A DNA stretch of 64,000 bases from DSWT01 sp035420085 (GTDB taxonomy: Bacteria; Chloroflexota; Anaerolineae; B4-G1; SLSP01), in contig DAOLUH010000001.1 in the NCBI GenBank assembly GCA_035420085.1, positions 124,001 through 188,000 on the forward strand. The letters run 5' to 3'. The translations under genes were made by a program, and so were the position numbers. The notes below the pieces were generated by a model. The model was not told the DNA's origin. It ran no database searches and worked only from the letters and a program-made list of their open reading frames with translations. Within the stretch, counting starts at the first letter, position 1. Each line of letters starts with the position of its first letter. Shown one piece after another: positions 55,901-61,880 of this stretch.

Positions 55901-56498
55901 GTGGGCGGGCTATGATGATTATCTGAGTCCTGCAGGACAAATCGTGCGTAGTTTGATTAAATTCGACATCTCTGCAATTTCTGCCGGTACTTACATCAAC
56001 AGCGCGGTTCTTCGGGTGTACTATGTTGGTTACTACGACTACGCTAACCGCTCACGTACCGTCACGAGCTATCGCATTGGCTCGAACTGGTCCGAGGGCA
56101 GTGTTACCTGGAACACCGCGCCTAGCGTTGGCGAGGCGTACGGTTCTGTCGCGTTGATCGCGGCTGATGGTTCGTTTGGCTGGTACTCGATTGACGTAAC
56201 GAATCTGGTGCGGGGTTGGGTCAACGGGACGTTGCCTAATTACGGCGTCATGCTGCGTGGGCCAGAACAGTCTGGTTCTGATTCATCCTGGCGCAGTTTT
56301 GCGACGAAAGAAGCTGGTTCTGGCTACATACCCTACTTGCAGATCACGTATTCTGGCATGGCGGCGACTGATGTTGAACTTGATCCCGTCGTTCCGCGGG
56401 TGGGCTATGTTCTCCCGAACGGGCCTCGATCGTTCAAGCAATTGCAGGGTGTGCAGAAAAATTCGCTGTGTGAATTGTTGGGCTGTATAACGCCGTAG
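52950..56498 (+). CDS. Secreted subtilisin-like protease with Fn3-like and DNRLRE domains
   Basis: The 1182-residue protein has a signal peptide (about 1-27) and a propeptide to about 240. The S8 catalytic domain has D269 ('VAVCDTGLD'), H315 ('NSGHGTHVAGSVLGNG'), oxyanion N424 ('SAGNAG') and S543 ('GGTSMSTPLVAGAAAI'). A P-domain-like beta-sandwich follows ('VTVVWTDYPGSPMSDGALVNDLDLTITGPGG'), then a cadherin-like segment, 'VYLPVVIRRY' (855-864), a fibronectin-III-like domain, and a C-terminal DNRLRE domain ('DACILQGYPGNNAGATTDMWAGYDD...SLIKFDIS'). It is a surface or extracellular protease. AAAGGAGA precedes ATG. Confidence 0.92.
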   Translation: MRMHWRMLSSMIVCVMLVTGLLSPLRADRAAISATVAPDATLPEGKPLAGPPLRLAAGTFDPLREAGPGSATAALQLTAYPGDGAGYYLVQFQGPVAAADALKAAGVEVFDYIPDFAFIVKMGNAGRAAVERMAQVRWVGLYQPAYRLAPDLLARAEAIESANAPVADESLALVVSIFRREAVAPVAASVRGLRGVILDQSQTTWQSKLKVTLPASALAQLAAIPGVRWIELAPQWKLHNDRADNVMGVREVWDTQGLYGAGQTVAVCDTGLDKGSTLPADLHDDFENGSGVSRVIGLYDLVGGGDGAEDRNSGHGTHVAGSVLGNGDLSGATPSTHTYPETAHVGMAPEANLLFQAVESDAGELSGIPLDLNDLFPQAYTGGARLHTNSWGADESGKYTTDSEAVDQYMWDHKDFTIFFSAGNAGTDANKDGVVDLDSLGSPATAKNCVTVGASENNRPELTYTWGSGWPSDFPTNPVHDDKMADNIAGLAAFSSRGPVDDYRYKPDVVAPGSFIASVRSSMATGTGWGVIDTNYMYMGGTSMSTPLVAGAAAIVRQFYTDVKGYNTPSAALIKATLINGATDIYPGQYGTGATQEIPATRPTNVAGWGRVNIQNSIFPTAPRAMVYVDQTTGLGTAASDVYNYQITSSAAPFRVTVVWTDYPGSPMSDGALVNDLDLTITGPGGTIYYPNKALNSDGSPSATHDRVNNVQGIDIASPATGMYTVTVNGFHVPHGPQPYALVASGIFNVANTAPTLASLPDLTLGLGESRDNAIDLWQYTYDVLDNDADLTFSITNAPPADAGVSLDSNRYIDINPTSGFTGTVPVEVQVMDTGGLTDTDTFIITFRDVENFRVYLPVVIRRYPPLPYTPTLSAIENSDGDGNYPVSWSAADLASTYELQEATNVAFTGATTVYSGTLTSWNVSGKPNGTYYYRVRGYNAYGYGSWSNVQSATVAPPTRFNATADACILQGYPGNNAGATTDMWAGYDDYLSPAGQIVRSLIKFDISAISAGTYINSAVLRVYYVGYYDYANRSRTVTSYRIGSNWSEGSVTWNTAPSVGEAYGSVALIAADGSFGWYSIDVTNLVRGWVNGTLPNYGVMLRGPEQSGSDSSWRSFATKEAGSGYIPYLQITYSGMAATDVELDPVVPRVGYVLPNGPRSFKQLQGVQKNSLCELLGCITP

Positions 56499-56520
56499 CT
56501 TGCGCTTTTGTTGTTGTGTG

Positions 56521-56552
56521 AAGGGGCTTGTGTTCTGCACAAGCCCCTTTGT
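56521..56552. terminator. Intrinsic terminator between convergent genes
   Basis: Perfect 12-bp arms AAGGGGCTTGTG (56521-56532) and CACAAGCCCCTT (56538-56549) are followed by TGTTAC. It serves the subtilase gene and probably also yraN on the other strand. Confidence 0.8.
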
Positions 56553-56956
56553 TACATCATCTCCCACGGCTCGCTCTCAGGGTCGAGATACACTGTGACT
56601 CGTTCAAGTCGTCCCGCGTTGTCCAGCGCCACGGCAACGAAGCTGAGATGCCAGGCCGCATCTGGCGCGACATCTGGCGCGTCGTCTGCGCCCTGGTCGC
56701 TGAGATAGCGCCGGGCGACGGCCTCCATACGCGCGAGCTTGCGCGGCGTGAGCGATTCTTCCGGGCTGCCGTAGCCGCTTCCACGCCGGGTGCGTACCTC
56801 GACAAAGTACCACTCGCCGGCGCGCTGTGCGATCAGGTCCGCTTCCCCCTCACGACAGCGCCAATTCTGCGCCACAATGCTGAATCCACGCCGCTGCAAT
56901 GCCTCCGCGGCGAGCGTCTCGCCGCGCCGTCCCAGTCCAACCTTGCCCTTTGCCAT
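56552..56956 (-). CDS. yraN: YraN/UPF0102 family endonuclease-like protein
   Basis: The 134-residue protein has the UPF0102 pattern 'GRRGETLAAEALQRRGFSIVAQNWRCREGEADLIAQRAGEWYFVEVRTRRGSGYGSPEESLTPRKLARMEAVARRYL'. The restriction-endonuclease-like core has E in 'GEADLI' and 'VEVRTR', where the usual K is R. The family is thought to act on nucleic acids, perhaps in recombination or repair, but is poorly characterised. The C-terminal tail is acidic. ATG follows a weak TAGGATAGGG. It is convergent with the subtilase gene. Confidence 0.88.
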   Translation of the reverse strand: MAKGKVGLGRRGETLAAEALQRRGFSIVAQNWRCREGEADLIAQRAGEWYFVEVRTRRGSGYGSPEESLTPRKLARMEAVARRYLSDQGADDAPDVAPDAAWHLSFVAVALDNAGRLERVTVYLDPESEPWEMM

Positions 56957-56991
56957 AGCCCTATCCTAACGAAAAAGGTATGACTGTCAAA

Positions 56992-57019
56992 TTGCTTTTC
57001 CTGCGGGGCGTGGTATGAT
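56992..57019 (+). promoter_or_regulatory. Possible promoter of the LCP gene
   Basis: TTGCTT (56992-56997) and TATGAT (57014-57019) with a 16-bp spacer. The following leader contains the 57047-57094 hairpin array. Confidence 0.5.
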
Positions 57020-57046
57020 CGAGAGTGTTCTGTTTAATCAACGAAA

Positions 57047-57094
57047 TTCGAAAACGTAAAACGTAAGAAATTTACGTCTTACGTTTTATGTTTT
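57047..57094. repeat. ACGTTTTAC hairpin array
   Basis: AAAACGTAAAACGTAAG and TTACGTCTTACGTTTTATG face each other across 4 nt, in the leader of the LCP gene, and would be transcribed as a stem. Confidence 0.85.
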
Positions 57095-57111
57095 TGTGAC
57101 CAGGTTTGATC

Positions 57112-58665
57112 ATGAGACGTTTTACACAAGTGCTTGAGTGGCTGATTTTAGCCGCATTGATCGTTTTGGTTGTGGTTGGTGTTCAGGCGTGGGGACATAA
57201 TCATGCGCCCCAAGTGACGGTGGTGGTGACGCCCACCGTCTATGACTCGGCAACAGTGCCGCCGCCGACACCGACTTCTACAGTAACACCGCCCGCGGAT
57301 ACGGCGATGCCGCGCCCGCCTACCTGGACGCCGACTGCGCGGCCCACGCGCACGCCCTTGCCCACGGCGACGCCGACGGCCACGGCTACCCCCACACCCG
57401 CCTCGATTGACCTTCCGGTCGCCGCCACGCCGGTATTGACCACGTCAACGATGGTGACGTCGCCGCTGGAACAGCCGACGCCGATGCCCCTGATCGAACA
57501 GCCGAAAGGCACGATCAACATCCTGCTTCTTGGCAGCGACAGCACCGGCGGACAAATCGCCCGCACTGACGTTTTGCTGATTGTCTCGATCTTCCCCGAC
57601 GTTCCATCGGTCAGCATGATCTCGATCCCCCGCGATTTCTATGCCTGGATTCCCACGTGGGGACTGGACAAGATCAACACCGCCTATCTACGGGCAAAGA
57701 CGACTGGCTATCCCGGCGGCGGCCCCGCGCTGATCAAGGCCACGATTGAGTACAACTTCGGCATCCCCATTCACTATTACGCGATGGTGAACTTTGACAG
57801 TTATCGTACCATCGTAGATGCCGTAGGCGGCGTGGATATTGTCGTCGAGTGTGGTTTCCACGATACCTATCCCGACCCAGAGTCCGAGACCGGCCAGACG
57901 GACATTGATTTTGAACCGGGCGTGCAGCATCTGAACGGGAAGTTCGCCTTGTGGTATGTGCGTTCCCGCTGGAACACTTCCGACTTCGACCGCCATCGCC
58001 GCCAGCAGCAGGTGCTCCGCGCGATCCTGGAGCAGGCGTTGAACCAGAATATGCTCACCCGCGTTCCTGATCTGTGGAACGTTTACAAAGAGTCGGTAGT
58101 GACGGATATGGGCTTGCCGGAGATGCTTTACCTCGCGCCGGTGGCGATGAAGTTGGATATGCGCGACATCAAGAGCCGCTTTATTCGCGGCGAAACTTTA
58201 TTACAGTCTATGTCCGTGGCGCTGCGGGGCGCAGTGTTGGCCCCACACCGCGATGCGCTATACGAATTCATGCAGGAAGCAGCGCAGCCTCCCGTGACCA
58301 GCCGCGCGGCGCAGCGCGCTTATCGCGTGGAAGTGTGGAATGGCTCCGGCAACAGCAGTTGGGGCGAAGTGGCGGCCTATCGTTTGCGGTTGGAAGGCTT
58401 CGAAGTGCCGGCGATTCAGCAGACTGAGGATGTCGCCCGCACCGTCATCACCGACTATACGACGACCAGCAAGGGATCACCGCTTGCCAAATTGCTGACC
58501 CTCTATCGCCGCAAGCAAAGCGACGTGACCGCCGAACCCACCGAGGGCAGCCAGGTTGATTTCCGCGTCACGCTGGGCTGGGACTACAATCCGTGCGCCG
58601 GGACGGGCAGTATTGGCTGGTATCCAACGCCTACACCGTCGCCGACGCCGACCTCTACGCCGTAA
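57112..58665 (+). CDS. LytR-CpsA-Psr (LCP) family protein
   Basis: The 517-residue protein has an N-terminal membrane helix ('WLILAALIVLVVVGVQAWG'), a Pro/Thr-rich linker (about 40-105), and then the LCP catalytic domain: 'INILLLGSDSTGGQIARTDVLLIVSIFPDVPSVSMISIPRDFYAWIP' with conserved Arg and Asp residues, 'KINTAYLRAKTTGYPGGGPALIKATIEYNFGIPIHYYAMVNFDSYRTIVDAVGGVDI', and 'WYVRSRWNTSDFDRHRRQQQVLRAI'. A LytR_C-type domain and a second PT-rich tail end the protein. LCP enzymes attach glycopolymers to the cell wall; here the dideoxysugar locus could supply such a polymer (inference). ATG 57112 is preferred. Confidence 0.92.
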   Translation: MRRFTQVLEWLILAALIVLVVVGVQAWGHNHAPQVTVVVTPTVYDSATVPPPTPTSTVTPPADTAMPRPPTWTPTARPTRTPLPTATPTATATPTPASIDLPVAATPVLTTSTMVTSPLEQPTPMPLIEQPKGTINILLLGSDSTGGQIARTDVLLIVSIFPDVPSVSMISIPRDFYAWIPTWGLDKINTAYLRAKTTGYPGGGPALIKATIEYNFGIPIHYYAMVNFDSYRTIVDAVGGVDIVVECGFHDTYPDPESETGQTDIDFEPGVQHLNGKFALWYVRSRWNTSDFDRHRRQQQVLRAILEQALNQNMLTRVPDLWNVYKESVVTDMGLPEMLYLAPVAMKLDMRDIKSRFIRGETLLQSMSVALRGAVLAPHRDALYEFMQEAAQPPVTSRAAQRAYRVEVWNGSGNSSWGEVAAYRLRLEGFEVPAIQQTEDVARTVITDYTTTSKGSPLAKLLTLYRRKQSDVTAEPTEGSQVDFRVTLGWDYNPCAGTGSIGWYPTPTPSPTPTSTP

Positions 58666-58683
58666 TACCGGCTAAAACATAAA

Positions 58684-58740
58684 ACGTAAAACGTGAAACG
58701 GAAGGGTCTCCCTTTGCGTTTCACGTTTTACGTTTTTATT
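58684..58740 (+). terminator. ACGTTTTAC hairpin acting as terminator
   Basis: Perfect 17-bp arms (58684-58700 and 58717-58733) built of ACGTAAAAC/GTGAAAC units, with an inner AGGG-tc-CCCT, are followed by TTTTATT. This array copy doubles as an intrinsic terminator between the convergent LCP and mltG genes. Confidence 0.85.
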
Positions 58741-59834
58741 TACGGTGTGCTGATCACGCCCCCGCACGCCTCGAAGTTTACCAGATGCTCGGCTTCGGTC
58801 CGCGCGAAGAAGTGGCTGCCGTCGTTTTTGACGCAGTCCACCATAAAGAAGTAATACTCTGTCTCGGCGGGATTGGCCGCCGCCTGGATGGAGCGCAGGC
58901 CGGGATTGGCAATGGGCGCGGGCGGCAAACCCTGATGACGATAGGTGTTGTACGGCGAATCCACTTCCAGGTCGCCGAAGAACAGTTGCCGCTTCCACCA
59001 GCTTTGCTCGTCGGGACGGTAGCCGAGCGCGTATTGCACAGTGGGACACGAGGAGAGCGGCCAGCCATCGCGCAGGCGATTGTAGAAGACGCCCGCAATG
59101 ACCGGGCGCTCATCGTCAATCACGGCCTCGCGCTCCACGATGGACGCCAGCGCAATCCCCTCGTAGAAGCTCAGGCCATGATCCGTGAACTGCTGCTGAA
59201 TTTCCGGCGTGACCTGGCGCGCGAAGTTCGCCAGCATCCGGTCAATCAAATCATACGCCGTTGCATCCAACGGCAGTCGGTATGTATCAGGGAAAAGCAG
59301 CCCTTCCAGCGTCCCCGTGATGGGAACGTGCGCTAGAAAGCCATAGGTTTGCGGCAAATCCGAGCCTTGCCAGCCGGTTTGCGCCATCTGTAAGAACATA
59401 TCCGCCGGGATGGTCGTCTGGCTGGCGACGAATTCGGCGACTTCTTCCAGACGTTTCCCTTCGGGGATGGTCACTTGCTGCTCCTGCGCCTCAGCCTTTT
59501 GCAGCGCCCGTGCGATTTCCGGGATGGTCATCGCTTTATGGAGGGTGTATGTTCCGGCCTGGATGCCGGCATCCAGCCCCTTGTATTGCACATAGCGGCG
59601 GAATAGCTCGTTATCGGTGATCAGCCCTTGCGCCTTGAGATCGCCGGCCACTTGCGCCACGCTCTCACCGGGTTCGACGGTGAAACGCACCGGCGTATTG
59701 TCGGTCCCGGCCGGCTGCGCCAGTTCTTCGGATTTGCTCTCGATGTAGAAGCTCAGATAGAGCGATTCCAGTGAACACCCTAGCAACACGAAGGTCGCCA
59801 GGAGAAGACTCAATACTATCACCCCACGTTTCAT
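58740..59834 (-). CDS. mltG: Endolytic murein transglycosylase MltG (YceG-like)
   Basis: The 364-residue protein has an N-terminal hydrophobic segment with a lipobox-like 'LLATFVLLGCS', a LysM-like subdomain ('FTVEPGESVAQVAGDLKAQGLITDNELFRRYVQYKG') and the YceG domain. The catalytic Glu is in 'GIALASIVEREAVIDDERPVIAGVFYNRL', followed by 'LPPAPIANPGLRSIQAAANPAETEYYFFMV'. It cuts nascent peptidoglycan glycan strands at the membrane. It follows ruvX by 57 bp, a gap holding the TGTAGGGCGA hairpin; the order alaS-ruvX-mltG is conserved in many bacteria. AAGAGGTAGTGT precedes ATG. Confidence 0.94.
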   Translation of the reverse strand: MKRGVIVLSLLLATFVLLGCSLESLYLSFYIESKSEELAQPAGTDNTPVRFTVEPGESVAQVAGDLKAQGLITDNELFRRYVQYKGLDAGIQAGTYTLHKAMTIPEIARALQKAEAQEQQVTIPEGKRLEEVAEFVASQTTIPADMFLQMAQTGWQGSDLPQTYGFLAHVPITGTLEGLLFPDTYRLPLDATAYDLIDRMLANFARQVTPEIQQQFTDHGLSFYEGIALASIVEREAVIDDERPVIAGVFYNRLRDGWPLSSCPTVQYALGYRPDEQSWWKRQLFFGDLEVDSPYNTYRHQGLPPAPIANPGLRSIQAAANPAETEYYFFMVDCVKNDGSHFFARTEAEHLVNFEACGGVISTP

Positions 59835-59858
59835 ACACTACCTCTTGTGAATTGAGTT

Positions 59859-59887
59859 TGTAGGGCGAGTTGTCAACTCGCCCTACA
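59859..59887. repeat. TGTAGGGCGA hairpin element
   Basis: Perfect 14-bp arms TGTAGGGCGAGTTG (59859-59872) and CAACTCGCCCTACA (59874-59887) with a 1-nt loop. The outer 10 bp equal those at 8416-8446, while the inner bases differ with compensation. Confidence 0.88.
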
Positions 59888-59891
59888 GTGT

Positions 59892-60320
59892 TCAGTCCGT
59901 TGATCCCGTCGGCCTATTGCGCCGTGCATCCAAATAGCCTTGCAGGATCAATGCTGCTGCGACGGCGTCAATGGTACCTTTGCTTGGGGTTTTACCCTGA
60001 TCGCGGATCACGTCGGCGGCCTCTTCACTTGTGAGACGCTCATCCCAGAGATGGACAGGGATGGCGAGGGCTGCGGCCAGCGCCGCGCTGTAATCTCTGA
60101 TCCACGCGGCCTGCCGGCCCTCCGTGCCGTCCATATTGAGCGGCAGTCCTACCACGACGGCGTCAGCCTGATGCAGGTGGAGCAGCGCGCTGATGTGGGC
60201 AAAGTCCGCCGCGCGCGAGGTGCGCTGGAAGATTTCGAGTGGGCGCGCCAGCATCCCCAGTGTGTCGCTGATGGCGACGCCGATGCGTCGTTCACCCAGG
60301 TCCAGGGCCAGAAAGCGCAT
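59892..60320 (-). CDS. ruvX: Putative pre-16S rRNA nuclease / Holliday junction resolvase RuvX (YqgF)
   Basis: The 142-residue protein has the RNase-H fold of YqgF: 'MRFLALDLGERRIGVAISD' with the first Asp, 'ADAVVVGLPLNMDGTEGRQAAWIRDYSAAL', 'IPVHLWDERLTSEEA' with the Glu, and 'KGTIDAVAAALILQGYL' with the last Asp. Proposed roles are pre-16S rRNA 5' maturation and Holliday junction cleavage. Its ATG lies 3 bp after the stop of the baseplate-J-like gene, with the Shine-Dalgarno inside that gene, so it is translationally coupled. Confidence 0.94.
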   Translation of the reverse strand: MRFLALDLGERRIGVAISDTLGMLARPLEIFQRTSRAADFAHISALLHLHQADAVVVGLPLNMDGTEGRQAAWIRDYSAALAAALAIPVHLWDERLTSEEAADVIRDQGKTPSKGTIDAVAAALILQGYLDARRNRPTGSTD

Positions 60321-60323
60321 CGT

Positions 60324-61853
60324 TTACCCTTGCCAGTCCACCGGGACGATTTCGATGACGGTGCGGATGGGCAGGAAGGGTATGTAGGGGAACCAGTCTG
60401 GCTGCACGGTGATAATCGGTGGTTGCGCCAGGGGCAGATTTTCCGCCAAAATCGCTGCCGCCTCTTCTTTGGGTTTGCCCAGGATCAGGCGCAGGGTTTC
60501 TTCGGTATCAATCTCCGCACTGGCCGAACCATACGTGGTCACGTAGAAAGTGAATAACCCCGGGCCGACGTCTTCTTCGGCGGCCTCGCCGTACTCGAAA
60601 CGGGCATCCCGCAACACATAGCCCGCCGGCAATTGGGTCGCCAGTTGCCGGTAGGCGACGGCTTGCACATTCGCCACGTTGATGGCCTGACCGGTGACCA
60701 GCAGCCGCAAGGCCAATCCCAAAACGGGGGTTTGCTCGCCGGTCATGTGCGTGTACGCCTGCTTGGGCGTGGCCTGGATGATGAGGGCCTGGTTGGGCAA
60801 AAACTCCCCCGGTTCGAGGTAGGCCGGGTCTTGCAGGCCGTTGTAGGCTTCAGCCATCACTTTTTGCGCTGCCAGGTTCCATGCCCGTTCGCGGTCGGCA
60901 TCGGTGACGGTGGCGACGGCGGTGCTCTGCGCGCCGGAGGTTGCATCGGGATTGGTCACCCGTGCCGCAAAGCCGACCACCCCTTCGATCAGGTTGATCT
61001 GGTAGGGATCAACATTACCGCTTGGCCCTTCATCCAGGGCCTCGATAGGCGCCATCACTTGCCCAAAGGCCGGGATGATCACCTCTTGGGTGGTGGCAAA
61101 GCGCACCGGGTACGACCCGGCGGTCGTGCGGACGATGGTGCCGGCGGGCACGCGGTAATCCTGGCCGAGCAGATTGGTGAAGAGTACCTGCCCCCTGGCG
61201 CGACCGGAGAGCGAGAACCCCCGGCCGCTGGTGCCGATTTCCACATAGCCCTCAAACTCGTCGCCGATGCGCCGCGAGGGGATGATGCCGCGCTGCACAT
61301 CCACCTCGGTCAGTGTCGGGTCCACCGAGACGGCGACGACGCGCGAGTATGTCATCCCCTGGGGGGTGAGGACGATGTGCGCCGATGGCCCCGCCAGAAA
61401 CGCGGCGACCATCAATGTGATCAACACCACGCCCATCACACCCAGTTCCAGGGCGATCAGCCACACTGGCTGGCGGCGCAGTCGCGGCGGTTTGGGCCGT
61501 TGCGGTTCTTCGGCCCACCAGGGACGGCGCGGGCGCGCCGGTTTCTTGGGCGCGCGCAGCGGCGGAAATGCGCCTTTGCGCGTGAGGTGTTCCTGAGCGG
61601 CTGTTTCGCTGGTGAACAGCGGAAATCCTGCCGCACGCGCCAGAGGTCGCCGCGCAATGTCGTCAATGACCCAGGCGACCTCCAACTCGCGCTCTTGCGC
61701 CGCGCGGAACAGCACTTCGTAATCCAGGGGGTGCATCCACCCCTTTTCTACATCCCACGGCAGCACCAGCAGGACGCGCTGTTCCGTCGAATGGTTTAAC
61801 GCCGCGCGTATGGTGTAGCGGTCATCGGCTGGCGTAATGCGTATGATGTTCAC
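60324..61853 (-). CDS. Baseplate J/gp47-like membrane protein
   Basis: The 509-residue protein has an N-terminal domain (about 1-95) without known motifs, a Pro/Arg-rich basic linker ('APKKPARPRRPWWAEEPQRPKPPRLRRQ'), one membrane helix ('WLIALELGVMGVVLITLMVAAFLAG', about 130-155), and a large C-terminal part. The latter contains 'GRARGQVLFTNLLGQDYRVPAGTIVRTTAGSYPVRFATTQEVIIPAFGQVMAPIEALDEGPSGNVDPYQINLI', the baseplate J pattern known from phage tails. No other phage genes are near, so it is a cellular relative. It starts at GTG 61853 between alaS and ruvX. Function unknown. Confidence 0.75.
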   Translation of the reverse strand: MNIIRITPADDRYTIRAALNHSTEQRVLLVLPWDVEKGWMHPLDYEVLFRAAQERELEVAWVIDDIARRPLARAAGFPLFTSETAAQEHLTRKGAFPPLRAPKKPARPRRPWWAEEPQRPKPPRLRRQPVWLIALELGVMGVVLITLMVAAFLAGPSAHIVLTPQGMTYSRVVAVSVDPTLTEVDVQRGIIPSRRIGDEFEGYVEIGTSGRGFSLSGRARGQVLFTNLLGQDYRVPAGTIVRTTAGSYPVRFATTQEVIIPAFGQVMAPIEALDEGPSGNVDPYQINLIEGVVGFAARVTNPDATSGAQSTAVATVTDADRERAWNLAAQKVMAEAYNGLQDPAYLEPGEFLPNQALIIQATPKQAYTHMTGEQTPVLGLALRLLVTGQAINVANVQAVAYRQLATQLPAGYVLRDARFEYGEAAEEDVGPGLFTFYVTTYGSASAEIDTEETLRLILGKPKEEAAAILAENLPLAQPPIITVQPDWFPYIPFLPIRTVIEIVPVDWQG

Positions 61854-61880
61854 AGGTTGCGTTTATCCTCTAACCGGTAT

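Noticed and set aside
745..58740. Short arrays as CRISPR
   Set aside because: Units are 7-8 bp without spacers and no cas gene is present.
60633..61799. 388-codon plus-strand ORF
   Set aside because: Antisense to the baseplate-J-like gene, with Gly/Arg/His-rich composition and no motif.
60324..61853. Prophage or tailocin on the basis of a baseplate-J-like domain
   Set aside because: It is a single gene with a membrane helix amid housekeeping genes; no tail, capsid or integrase genes occur.
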